From Acanthaster planci (lineage: Eukaryota; Echinodermata; Asteroidea; Valvatida; Acanthasteridae): DNA of 64,000 nt. The first letter of the stretch is position 1; each line of letters opens with the position of its first letter. The stretch is taken from positions 121,405 through 185,404 of the forward strand of contig NW_019091541.1 in NCBI RefSeq assembly GCF_001949145.1, in the 5' to 3' direction. Both the position numbers and the translations under genes were made by a program. The notes under the pieces were generated by a model, which was not told the origin of the DNA, did no database searches, and worked only from the letters and a program-made list of their open reading frames with translations. Positions 1 to 12,400 of the stretch are shown here, in pieces.

Positions 1-431
1 CAACTCCTATAATTTACATGTGTACTGCACAGTGCGTACATTTCTGGAATTACACATGTGCATATACATGTGCGGTACGGTACATGTTTCCAGTATAGAA
101 TGTCTGTCAAATTACACAGCCTAGTACTAGTTGGTACTAGTACTAGTAGGTAGAGAATATACATGTGCATGGAATGACGAAATTGAACATGTACGTGTAC
201 TGCATGTAGCATAATTCAGTACATATACATGTATGTGTACCGGTACCCGGTACATGTGCAGTGAAGTGCATACATGTACATGTACGTTACCAACACACAT
301 GCACTAGTATGCGCAAAACATCCTAAACTTTCTGAAAATAATTTACAATTTTGCATAGAGACTATCTAACATACGGTACATTACATTTTGTGTACACTGA
401 CTGGTAACTCCTTTTTGAATTTCGCTTTCAG

Positions 432-474
432 CATTGGTTGGACCCAGTCAAGGCAATTGGCAAACAAATAAAAA
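432..474 (+). CDS. EPB41L4A: EPB41L4A-like exon 1 in window (end of FERM F1)
   Basis: A 43-nt exon between ttttcag-type acceptor and gtaagt donor, encoding [14 protein letters not shown]. The DPVK...KQ(I/V)K string is the conserved junction between lobes F1 and F2 in the EPB41L4/L5 group. It ends in phase 1. Too short to be called as an ORF; supported by frame continuity with the next exon. Confidence 0.85.
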
Positions 475-3400
475 GTAAGTACTGTGCTTGAAATCATTCT
501 TACAGTTGCATCTTGAAAAATGAAAAATCAAATGAATCCCCACAAGCATAGTACAACAACATGTCAATGTACGAATACTGTACGTGTACATAAATTTTGT
601 TTTTGGTGGGGAGGTGATAAATTTGGCAGTAGCATTTGACTACTGTGGTCAATACAACGTCATACAGTCATGCTCTAGTGGACATGGTAGAGCTAGGGAC
701 TTCACCACAAGGGTATGCCCACACTACTCATTTTAAGTACAGTAATTTTCCCAACAATACGATCTTTCCCACAATGTGGTCCTGTGGCTATGGATTTATT
801 GAGTACAAATTGACATCTTATTATGACATCACAAGTTGATCTACATTGTATATGTACATGTTCATGTGTGTTGTTTTGTAGTCTGTTTTGGTTTAGAGAT
901 GGTGGTGGTTACATATTTTGCAAGGCCTGTGATTTTATCTTTATATTGTTTGGATGCTTGTACTGTACTTTCTTTCTTGCCTTTTAATGTGCACAACTTT
1001 GTCATCGGCTTAAAGCTAGTTGATTCATTCCTGACATTAATTACTGTACATTCTGTGGCCAAAATGTTCTGAGTCATGAAATACCGGTATCGCAGACAAG
1101 GGAAGTGTACATGTATGCATGCAGAAATCTTAAAGTTGCTCCTCATTCTTGTCTTGAAAAGGAAAGTACTGTGCTTAAAAAACTACCTATGGTAAGTGTA
1201 CTTACATGGGAAGTTGAGAACAGAAAAAACAAATTGAGCAAGTTGAATAAAGAAGGAATGAATGGGAAGTCACAAGATCTGTTTTCACATTAAAGAACTT
1301 GAACAAGTCCAGCACATTGGCAATACACCTTGTGCTTGAACACTCAGTGGGATACCCACATCTTGTCTAATCGTCATGGTATTAAATTGTCGATACATGT
1401 ATGAACATGTACATCAAAACAGAAGTACATGTACATGTAATAATCACCCTCTTTAATACATTTACATGTAGAGGTACCGCTAATGTGTCAAAACTAACAA
1501 GAGAGCTTTGGTTCCTACTGCTAACACCCTTCTTTTTATGTCAGATGGGCCACCCTTCATTCTGTACTTTGGGGTGAAGTTCTACATGGAGAACCCATGC
1601 AAGCTGAAGGAGGAGGTCACACGCTACCAGTTCTTCCTGCAGCTGCGGATGGACATGCTGCAAGGCAGGCTACCGTGTCCTTTCCATGCTACAGCCGAGC
1701 TGTGTGCCTATGCTACGCAGTGTGAGTCTGATGCACTCGTTGTTGGATGGCCTGTCCTAAATGAGTCTTTTGAATCGTTGACCTTCCGTTCGATGAACTC
1801 TTGCTTTTATAGAAAGTGAAAAAAAATCTTAACAGAAACACTTGGAAGAAAAGTAGGTTTTGGCCTTTTGGTAATTGTTGGTTTGTACAGGTAACTTACA
1901 TGGTACATGTACATTGTTTCCTATTTATTTAATTGATTGTAACCTTCGAATATTTGATTTTGAAAGTGAATATTCTAATATTTGATAATCAGTCAAATAC
2001 CCAAAATATTTAAATAATTGGCAAAGCTGTAGTCCTACATGTATGGGATATGCTTCATGCATAATTAGACACAGGGAAAATTGCACCATGCCATCGGTCA
2101 CAGTCCCATTGTGGCTTTCTTCATTTTCGTTGATTTTATGTGTCACGTATACATATCGGTATACAGAAATTATCAGGTGTACAGGTACATGTAGTTGACA
2201 TGTGTTTATGTGTGGGATATAAGCATGGAGTTAATGTAAGACTGTGCACCCAGACATACATGTACATGTACATGATGATGTACATTGTGTCTATTCTGCA
2301 CAAGACCCAACAAAAAGCAGTTGATTCAAGGGCAAAATAAACACAGACTATCAGCCTTATCTCCCATCAGAGGGAGATGGAACTTGTTTAGCAACTTTAA
2401 AGACCTGAGTACACCCAGCACAGTGCACAACTGTTTGCTGTGCAGTGCACTATTAAGGCCTTTGTGCACGGTGCTCACAGTCCAAAACACTTCACTATTG
2501 TGAGACTTTGCTCAGGAGTTCCAGTCATCCTGATAGAGAAACCAAATTCGAATCTGCTGATAAAATTAACAAGGACAAACTGGCTGCCTGAATGCCCTGA
2601 GTGTCTCTATTGACTTCACTGGCAGAATATGAAGTCGCAGAACAAGATAAAGTAAGAGATACTTGTATGTACATGTACCATAGTGGAATTCCTGTGGGGG
2701 CGCTGCGTGCATGCAGGAAAGTGGTGGATTTTGGTTCAGACCAGATGCTGGAATTTGACAATTATTTGAATGGGCTTCTGTCAGTTACTGGTATTTCAAG
2801 ATGGGAAGTGCCAATGTACAGTAATTTTTTAGTTATTATGTCTGAAACCACTTTATAAATTGGCGAATTAATACTAGACAGGGGTGTGAAAATTTAGCTG
2901 TTTAGCTGATTTCAGCTTTTTTTGTTTACATGTAGATTTTGACCCTGAATTTCAGCTTTTTTTGTACACCTGGTCTGTACAAGAGTATGGTAACATTTTA
3001 CATTTCAGCTTTTTACTGGCTGTTTTCAACTTTAATTTTAAGTGGCCACTCACACCCCTGAATAGTGGAGGAAAAAATCTTTGTTCATGTTTGCCTGCTA
3101 ACGCAGGGACCTGGGAAAATGTGTCATTGAAAGCTACATTAAAGAGAGCTATTTCAAGTCATGTCAGACAAGGCACAAATACCAGGAGAGACTGAAACTA
3201 AACTGAATTGTGATGTCCTACAATTGTGAGACTGTCATGTTGTTTTAACTGAGGAATCTGGTCCATTGCTTCCAGCTGAGCTTGGGGACTATGATCCAAG
3301 CCAGCACTCCGTGGGATACATCTCAGAGTTCCGGTTCATCCCCAACCAGACAGAGGAGCTAGAGCAGCAAATCACCCAGCTACACCAGAAACTCAAGTAA

Positions 3401-6400
3401 CTGCCCTTGTTTTATTGTGGTATTTTATTATTTGGATCACAGCCAGGATAGCTCACAGAAGTCTTCTGACTTTACTGGTATTAATTTACAGCGGGGTCTC
3501 TTGGTAGAAGAAAACTATGAAGAATGTTCAGTTTTTAGAGGTGGGAGGGGAACACCTTCTGGTGAAACTCATGGAATTGGGTGGACACTGAAAACCTCAA
3601 TTTACATACTGACCTTGGGAGATTTGAACCTCGGTCGCAGAGGTGAAGGTGAGGAAAGTACAAGTACCAGTTCCACTGCTCTAAGGGGGGGGGAGGTTTG
3701 ATATTTGACTGGTAATGATTATTGACCAGTTCCAGTTTGGAGGTTTAATTCTCCTGAACTGCTTGTTGATTGTGTAACGATTCTGTGGAGAGAAAAGAAG
3801 TACTCATAAAACTTTCCTTATGTATCTAAACAATGTTTCCAAATTACTGTAACTGTTTATTTTTTCGATAGAGTGTAGCATTTCCCCTTAAAAAGTTGAA
3901 AAGACATGGACTTCAACCACAGTGTACAGACAGAACCATTCAGAATTGTGCTGCGAAGTGTAAAAAAAAAAGTCCAAGCTTTTCTGCATCTATTACTTAT
4001 GAGGACAGACAGTATTTCTATTTCCATTTCACACCTGCTGCAGTTAAGAGTACATGTAATTCAATTAGGGTGTTGTGGCAATTCTACCACCCCAGGGGAA
4101 AGCAAATTGCTCTGGCTGATCCCTGATGTCTCATTTAATGCTGCTCCCCTGGTGGAGTACCTGTCACTTGCTGTTAACTTAATGTAATTACATGTACCTT
4201 GGCCCTTCCCACACCAGGGGGAAATTGGGCTGGGTCAGTTTTCTTAAATTCTCTTAAGTTTCCCATGGTTTAAGTTTAATTGTAGATGTACTGGTGAGTC
4301 ATGTGCACATGTACATTCATGTTTTTTCTTGGCCGTTTTAAACAGTTGTCACTTTTCAGTACATGTATCTTGCCAGCTTATGCACACTTACTGCCTCACT
4401 CAACTTTATCTTCACTGACAGGGAAGAAAACTGAAACTTATTAGTGAATTCTGCAGTAGAATTTATAAACGGACAGCAAACCAGCCTGTCTGATGTTGTT
4501 TCTCCCTTACAAGTATAATTCGCTGTATGCCCGGCCGAAGGGCGTAAGCACTTAGGCCCTTTTGCCAGGAAGCATTATCACTGCAAAAAACTTTTCCCGG
4601 CAAAAGGACGAAAGTATGCAACTATTGTATTTTAATGAAATATGAAGATTTCTTTGCAAAAAGTAAAAAACAATGCCCAAGTCCTTTAATAAGTTGTTCA
4701 AAGGTTGCTGTTTTGTACAGCCCAGGTTGATTTTGTAGTAAATTATAGCCGTTTTTTTCTGCTGTGATCATGTTTCCCCGCAAAAGGGCGTAAGTGCGCT
4801 TACGCCCTTCTGCCAGGCACCCGACAAATTGGTCTTGGGATGTAAATTAATGAAAATCACATCAAACAAGAAAAATGTACATGTACTGTAATGATCAGTC
4901 AACTCTCCTCGTTATCTGAATGTCTGTGTACACACATTATATAATGTACATGTAAATATCTCTATAAGAACCTGCAACCTAACACGGAGGAAGGAAAACT
5001 AGCGTGTACATGTACATGGAACCACAAAGAGAGCTGCACGTGGGCTTTGTCCATATCAAGTAGCCACAGCCAGGAATAGCACACATGTCTATTGGAATAG
5101 GTTATAGTCACTGGCCAGTGGCTTTCTAATAGATGTACACGATATTTTCAGTGGTAGCCACACCTGGTGGACACACTACCATCTTTCCAAAGATTGTTGC
5201 ATTCAAGCAGGTCAATATTTTTTGCTCCCACAGAGGTATGGAGCCTGCCAAGGCCGAGGTGAGCTTCCTGGAGCGAGCCCGCTGGCTGGACATGTACGGT
5301 GTGGACCTCCATCCTGTCCTGGGGCACAACGGTGTAGAGTTCTACCTTGGCCTGACACCCTCGGGCGTGGTGGTGTACAAGAACAAAGCCAAAGTTGCAC
5401 GCTACTTCTGGTAAGGGCTTGCAAGTGGTACTTCAGAACAATTACAAGGGAATTTTTCCCTTTTCTGTTTTAAATGAAACTGTTGGGATGACTTGTTCAG
5501 TGAATGGATAATTGTAGGTGTAAGATTGAATCATTTTTTACCAGTTTGGTGTTGTTGGGCCTTAAACTGTTGCTGTAAGTTTGCTACATTTAAATCCACA
5601 ATTTTCTGCAAATCAGGATTGAATGATGGCGTACATTTTAACCAATTTGATGTTCTTTTTCTGAAGGAAAAAAGAATTCTAGAATATGAAGCAACAAAAG
5701 AAAGTTATGTAACACCGCACAATTTTTACAAGGCGGCAAGCCTGGCTGAAATACTCTTGGCATCAATAGAGTTTGTCTGTCCAATCAGAGTTGCCACCAG
5801 ACAAACACTCTGTGGAGTTTAGGTGTTCAGGAAAAAAAGATAAGAATTTTCGAAGATTTTTGAAAACCAAAGATATTGGAAATTGCCCGTTATGTAGGCA
5901 CTGCATTTTTAAAAGCACCTGGCAGGAAATGGTTAACACTTGTGACTTGCAACGGGAAAAGTTGTGTAAAGAATTGAACCTTGGCATTTTCACTGACATT
6001 TCAGAAAGTGTTAACATAATTTCCCTCTTGTGTGAGAAGATATAAAACTTTTCCCACTTGTTGTAACATCTGCGAAAATCTTTTCCCAGTTGGAAAAATT
6101 TGAGAAAATTTTTCCCACTTAACACAAAATCTATGAAAATCTTTTCCCAGTTGTGTGAAAACATGTGAAAATCTTATCCCACCTGTTTGAAAATCTCTGA
6201 AAATTTGTTTTTGTAGAGTGCTGTGGCCTTGTGGTTAATAGCATGGGATTTGTAGTCGAAAGCCCCATGTTGTGGGTTTGAATCTAGCCTAGGGTCATGG
6301 TGTGTGTGCCTTTGGGCAAGGCACTTTGTCACTCTTTGCCTCACTCCACCCAGGAGTAATTGGGTACATATGAGGGCAAAAATGGTTATTGTGGTTGATT

Positions 6401-9400
6401 TACTGGTAGCTGCTTTGAGCCAAAATGGCAGCATCGAACTGTATACTCCCAGGGAGCTGAGATGGTATTTGGAATGTTTCATGGGCTCAGTGAGCAGGGG
6501 TAATAATAATGGAAAGCACTTTCATCTAAATTAGTATATAAACGCTACATAAAAACTGCTATTATTATTTCCCACTTGTTTGGAAAAGCTGTGAAAATCT
6601 GTTTTCATTTGTAGGAAAATGTGTGAAAAGTTTTCTCGCTTCGGGAAAATTGTTGAAATTCTGTTCCCACATGTGGGCAAATGTGTGAAAATCTTTTCCC
6701 ACTTGTGGGAAAAGATTTCTGTGTTTTGTGAAATGAAAATGAATTCCTTCGGAATGGGAAAAGTGTGAAAATAATTCCCCATTCCTATGCAGGTTAACTT
6801 TAAGTCGCAATGTGCTTTACCTACTGTACTTAAACTGTTACCGGTACTTTGTAAGTGCATAAGTGACTGGGGTACAGAGAGCACAGATTTCTGAAAATGT
6901 ACATGTACAGGTGCCCTTTTATAATTAACTTCTTACTTGAATCCAGAATCCAGGTCAGCCTTTGCTGAGAGCTTTCTCACACCTGTTAATATGGTACGTT
7001 TTATTAAAGTACGGGTAAGGTGCACTGTAGGCCCAGCCTGTGACTGCACCAGTGGTAACAGTCATTGGAATGAATGACTTCAAAAGAACACCGACCAGTG
7101 AACAAAGCCAACGATGCTGTAAACCAGTCACCAAGCACTAAGTGGTGTATGGTTTTCCTGAAATACCAACCCTAAATACCAAATTAGTGGTTGAGTGGGT
7201 ACGTTTATTGTCAACTTTTCTGAATGGAAAAATGGGACTATTGATGTCTTAAAGCCAATTACAAACAGCTATTGTACAGTGGGGTAGAGTTGACCCAAAA
7301 GTCAACAGTAACTACAGTACAGTATCAAATTAGTGGTTGTGTGGTTATTGTCCTTCAAATGGAAATCAAGTCTTTTGTGGTTTGAAATACATGTAGCCCT
7401 GTTTTTACCTTCGGTTCAAAGGCACATTTACTCTGCTAAACAGAAACTAGGCTAAATCTTTCCAATCTACCAGTAAGGTTTGAGGCCTTCGTAGGGTATA
7501 CATATGCAGACTTGGGTAAGGATACAGGATGTCAGTCACTCTTGCTATGTATGAGACTTCTGTTGGCCTGTGGAGTTCAATGTACAAAAATTTGTGCCAT
7601 ATTATTTTGTCGATTGCCAGAGTGTAGAAGATTGAGAGAGATGCCTTGCAAAAAGCACCGATATTTCTGTCAAGGTACATGTACATGTAGTTAGGATTAA
7701 GCCAGGTACCAGTCCTATGTGCAAAAAAACCAACAAAATAGAGGATGCTACATGTAGGCCTACAGTACATCATGCCAGTATACATGTACTTGGGAAACAG
7801 ATGATGTGCTTTACAAATGTTTGCTTGATGGTACATCTTCTTGTGCACAGCCAAGCATTGAAAGCAGCCAACGTCAACTTACGTGTACATTAACTTGCCT
7901 CGTTGTGACCATCATGCTACACTAAAACTACATGTACCAGTATGTCTTTATTTTGTAATTGCTTATGTTGTTGTTTCCAGTGATAAACATACAGTTGGCT
8001 TGCTTTTTGCACAATTTGCAATTAGCCCCGCATGACCAGAATGTCATTTTTAATAAACTTGGTACAGGATCAATATCGATAGGTTGAATATTAAATTCAG
8101 CCAGTGCACACAATGATGATACATACATGGCTACACCATTTGAATACTGCTGCCATGGTACAGATACAATGGTCTTGTAAACAGAAAGATCTATTCAGAT
8201 TGGGGATTAGGCAACTTGCGGTCAGTTGCCAGTGCATCTTTAGGCTCGCTCCAGTAGGCCCTTGGCTCTGCAGTGAAGCTTGACAACCGCTTGTGATGTG
8301 TGTGGAACAGTGAGCTGGAAAGTGCAAGCACCTGTACCGTACCTGGGTAAAAAAAAAGGAAAAAAAAAAAAAGAAGTCTCCCACGTGGATGGATACAGTA
8401 GAATGCATGAAGGCACACAGTGAAATTGTAGAAAGGTTTCTGTCAGGTCAGAGAAAAAGTACTTGTGCATGCCCAGAAAAAAATTGACATACCAGTACAT
8501 GTTCATTGTATTTCACAATAAGGTTACTATTTCTGATATACACGTACCTGGTACATGTATACGTGATGTGTAGTGGTCACAGTGATACAGGCCATAACAC
8601 TTGGACCTACGTTTTTATAGGCACATGCCGGTAGGCCAGCTGTTTTGCCCAGCAAATGTACACGTTAATACCACCGGAAAAAAGTCATAGAATGTCTCAT
8701 CTAGAGATTACATGTGTAATTATGTACGTGTGCACACAGGCATCAATCAGTGGGGGACGGGGGATGCATCCCCCCAACTTTTCTAAATGGGGTATACTAA
8801 ATCAATTGGTCCCCCTCCAAAACCTAAATGAAAATGTGCACCTTACAAAAGTATTTGTTAAAAAAAACTGGCTAAAGTAGCCAGAAATTGTCTCAGATCA
8901 CACCATAGAGCATCTATGCTCCAAAATTTTCCGGTCCCGGACCCCACGCCACTCATCAGGGCTTCACACTTCGTGCTTTGCCCCCCCACTTTTCAATACG
9001 GATTGACGCCAGTGTGTGTATATGGAAGGTTGATTTTTTCTATTAATTTTTCTGCACTGTTTTGTACAGGCCCCGCATCGCAAAGGTCCACTTCAAAGAC
9101 ACAGAGTTCAGTCTGGTTGTGCTGGACAAAGATGTAAGTACTCATAGTTCAGGAGCTTGTTGCCACCACCCACCACTAGCCAATCAGGCAATTCCTTCAC
9201 AGCTGCCAACAGGACATTTGACAGTTGTCTTAAAGACTGTTCTATAAGTGTCTGCCTTCCCTCCCCCCAGTTCCAACCAGAGCACTTTATATTTGTCTAA
9301 TCTTTGTGTGCAGGAAAGGGTTCTTTTTCAGCCTAATGATGTTGAAGTGATTATTCTTTAATTAATCAAGAAATGAGTACTTTGGTATCAAATGACATCA

Positions 9401-12400
9401 TTTGCTAGAGATTGCCATGTGCATCAGCATTTTGGACAGTGCTGTCCTGTATTTGAGTCCATCACAAGTTTCAATTCCCTGTAAGTCCATCACGAGTCCA
9501 TCACAAGTCATTCAGTCTCAAGCAATTTACAAGATATTCAAATAATGTGTGAAAAAAGCATTCTTCTGTCTTGACTGGTCTTGTGAAGGGACTTGTGACT
9601 GGCCTTGTGAAAGGACTTGTGAAGGACTCGAATGCAACACTGGTTTTAGATTTCGTGACGCACATTGGCTGCACCGAATTTCCACAATATTTGATTCACA
9701 CGTGTGCATGTCTAAAACGGTTTACAGTCACTTCACCCCATTTCCACGTCACCCCTAACCACTTCACCCCTAATCACTTTGCCCCATCGCCCCATCTCCA
9801 CTTTGCCTCACCCCCATTTCGTCCCATTTCCACTTCGCCCCATTTCCACATTGCCGTTTGTGCTTGAAAGTGTGCTACAAGCCTCTTCAAAAAATGGTCG
9901 AGAGAGGAGTTCCACAAACGACATGTAGTTATTATAGAAAACTCTGTGGCATTAAATTAATAACGATTGCATTGTCCATTATGGTGAATTAATACATATG
10001 GTTTGACTAGCATCGGGGTTATTTCTCATTCTCTTCAAGTTTATTTCAAAGCAACACACACAATTCTGTTCACATCATTCTGGTAATTGTTGATGCATCC
10101 AGACAGTTGTACCCGGGCGATCGGATAAAGCTCGGCAGGAAATATTGTGGAAATATGTTCGCTTCAAGTACGAGCAAAACAACCTAAAATTGAACTGATG
10201 AATACAGAAAATACACATATAGACAAAATTCTAAGAATTAATGTGAAGAAATCTTGCAACATCAATTTTTTTTCAGTGCGTAACTGATCACGTACATGAA
10301 TGGTCGCCGCGGCATGAATAGACTGGTCACCACACTCCATCACCCATTCTCTTACATGGGTGTGGTGTGGCGAGAACCAGCACTTTGCACTCGTGTTTTT
10401 ACTACAGCGACAAGGAAACACGAAGAAAAACTTTTCTAACTTGCTAATAACGATTTCAAGGTCTCACTAAAAAATTTGAGTCCGGCGGTCGGGATATCGG
10501 TCGCATTGTTTAGGCCTTTGAAAGTTGGATTACCCGATCAGTATTTGGTTACTCAAACATCAGCGTTTTTACTTGTTGCATCTAGGCCTATGCCTCTGTT
10601 ACTGAAGAACAGAATGAACGATAATCAATGGGGTGAAGTGGAAATGGAGTGAAGTGGGGATGGGGCAAAGTGATCAACACCCTCTAAAACTGCACACATA
10701 CGAACCTGATGGCATTGAATTGTCAGTTTCCTATCAAGACATTGTTCTATGAGAGGGGTTCTTGCATGTACATGTACGAACATACTAGTACATACATGTA
10801 CATGTGGCTCTGTGGGAATACATTCAGCTCTTCCACATGAACATGCATGATGATGGGCTACATCATAGCTCGTTATGTTATGACAGTTACGTTTGGTATT
10901 TCTTTGAATACCCAAATCTACAGTGAATTCTAAAGACAAAATGATCCATGTACATTGCATTGTACAACACATGCACATTGCCACATTGGTTCCAGTATAT
11001 CAGAGTTGACAGGGTGAGACTTACACCAGCCTCATGCAGGCTGCAGCAGAGAGGGTGAATTTATTGCAGGTGTCAGGCCAGACTGGCATGTAAGTGTGTA
11101 TTTACGAGGCCCCTTTGAGACACTCAGGGGATTTTATGAGCGTGTGCTACCTCCAAATTGGCCCATAAAGTTTGATTTTGAGCAGGGACAAGTACATTTT
11201 GTGGGAGCGAAATCACAATGCCTCAAAAGGAGGCTTGTTTTTGAGCTACTGGTATGGCTCCTGTTTGAGAAAAGAGTGATTATTTTTGTCAACTGGCTCC
11301 CTGCTGGAAGCTGGAATTTGCCCCGAAATTTCTTCTCACCTTTTTTTTTTACGCTGAAAGGTTTGATTGAAATGCGGCTAGAGCGTGAAGAAGTCCTTTA
11401 GCTAAAATGTACAATATCTGGCTGCAGATAGAGTATATGTACATGTCCACATAGATGTACCAGTATGTACATGTATATGTACATCTGAGAAGTGTCCGTC
11501 CATGGCAAGCAAAGTGCTTTTTAACTTTTGTCCGTACTTAACATTAATGCATGTGGGTGACTGAATCACTCTTTCCTTGATAAGTCAGTGAAAAAAAATG
11601 AGAATGAGATGCCCAGCTTTGAATGGTGGACATGAACAAAGTGTGGAATATGTGCAGTAACCCCACGGATGTTGATCTCTTTTGTGAGTTGGGTGGTTCT
11701 GAGAAGGACCAGTTGTTTCAACTTGACATCTCAAACGGTGTGCTTTGTTCGTCAGCATCAGGGCACCCAGCACTTCTTAATATTTCCAAGAATTGATGTC
11801 AGTTTGGATGCAGCAATAGCTTACAAATACGCATGCAGTCTTGCTCATACTGACAAATTGTATGACAATGGTATTGGGAAAAAGAGATGATGTTAGTTAC
11901 CAGACTGTGCATGTAGGTAGTACNTTTTAATGCTAATGAGCTGGTCAGAAATTCTCACTTGAATTAGTGGTCTGCACCCTGCGTAGTTGTACCCAGTATG
12001 TGAAAATCTACATGTATGTGCTGAATGCCTGTCAGCCCAGTGTAGGCTACATGTACATGTACTAGTACACATGCCTTAAAGCTGAGCCTTGGAAGTGTTA
12101 TTTATGACTCAGGCTTAAGTGGATCAGGGTAGTTTTTACCACAGTAGGCTCAGTAGACTTGTGCAATAATTCTGGGCTGTAGTTGCTGTGTTCAGAGTAA
12201 TTCTAATCACAGATATGCCATTAATCATGAAAACATCAAGGAGATCTGTAACATTTTGCATTTGTATGAGCTTTCAGAAATTGGGACTTCTGAATTTTTT
12301 GGTGACCATGGGGCACATCATATAACTTTTTGAGGGGTTTTCTTATGGCAGGGGGTGGAAGATGAGTGCATCTTTCGCCTGGCCAGCAGGTCAGCCTGTA

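Larger units (their letters stand above)
1..5233 (+). other. Introns before EPB41L4A-like exon 4
   Basis: Non-coding parts are 1-431, 475-1544, 1722-3275 and 3397-5233. They hold many self-complementary TACATGTA words and one inverted-repeat element (4528-4823). I found no other gene. ORFs here are short and composed of repeats. Confidence 0.7.
5411..9069 (+). other. Intron 4 of EPB41L4A-like gene
   Basis: The 3.66-kb intron is mostly repeat-derived: a minisatellite-bearing element split by a SINE (6040-6815), A-rich runs at 8349-8372, and a G/C-homopolymer-rich stretch at 8750-9000 that may be an old transposon fragment. No coding exon was found. Confidence 0.65.
9134..12351 (+). other. Intron 5 of EPB41L4A-like gene
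   Basis: The intron contains a short hAT-like element (9437-9642), a roughly 1-kb foldback element (9701-10700) and several TACATGTA clusters (10765-10805, 11435-11490). An ambiguous base is present at 11924. No exon was detected. Confidence 0.65.

Noticed and set aside
5763-6164. 133-residue minus-strand frame with repeated FSH/WEK words
   Set aside because: A translation of the minisatellite repeat units, not a gene. The frames at 6531-6884 and 57824-58081 are the same repeat.
8740-9000. Inverted repeat around G/C homopolymers
   Set aside because: The similarity is limited to G and C runs; the ends do not match well enough to call an element.
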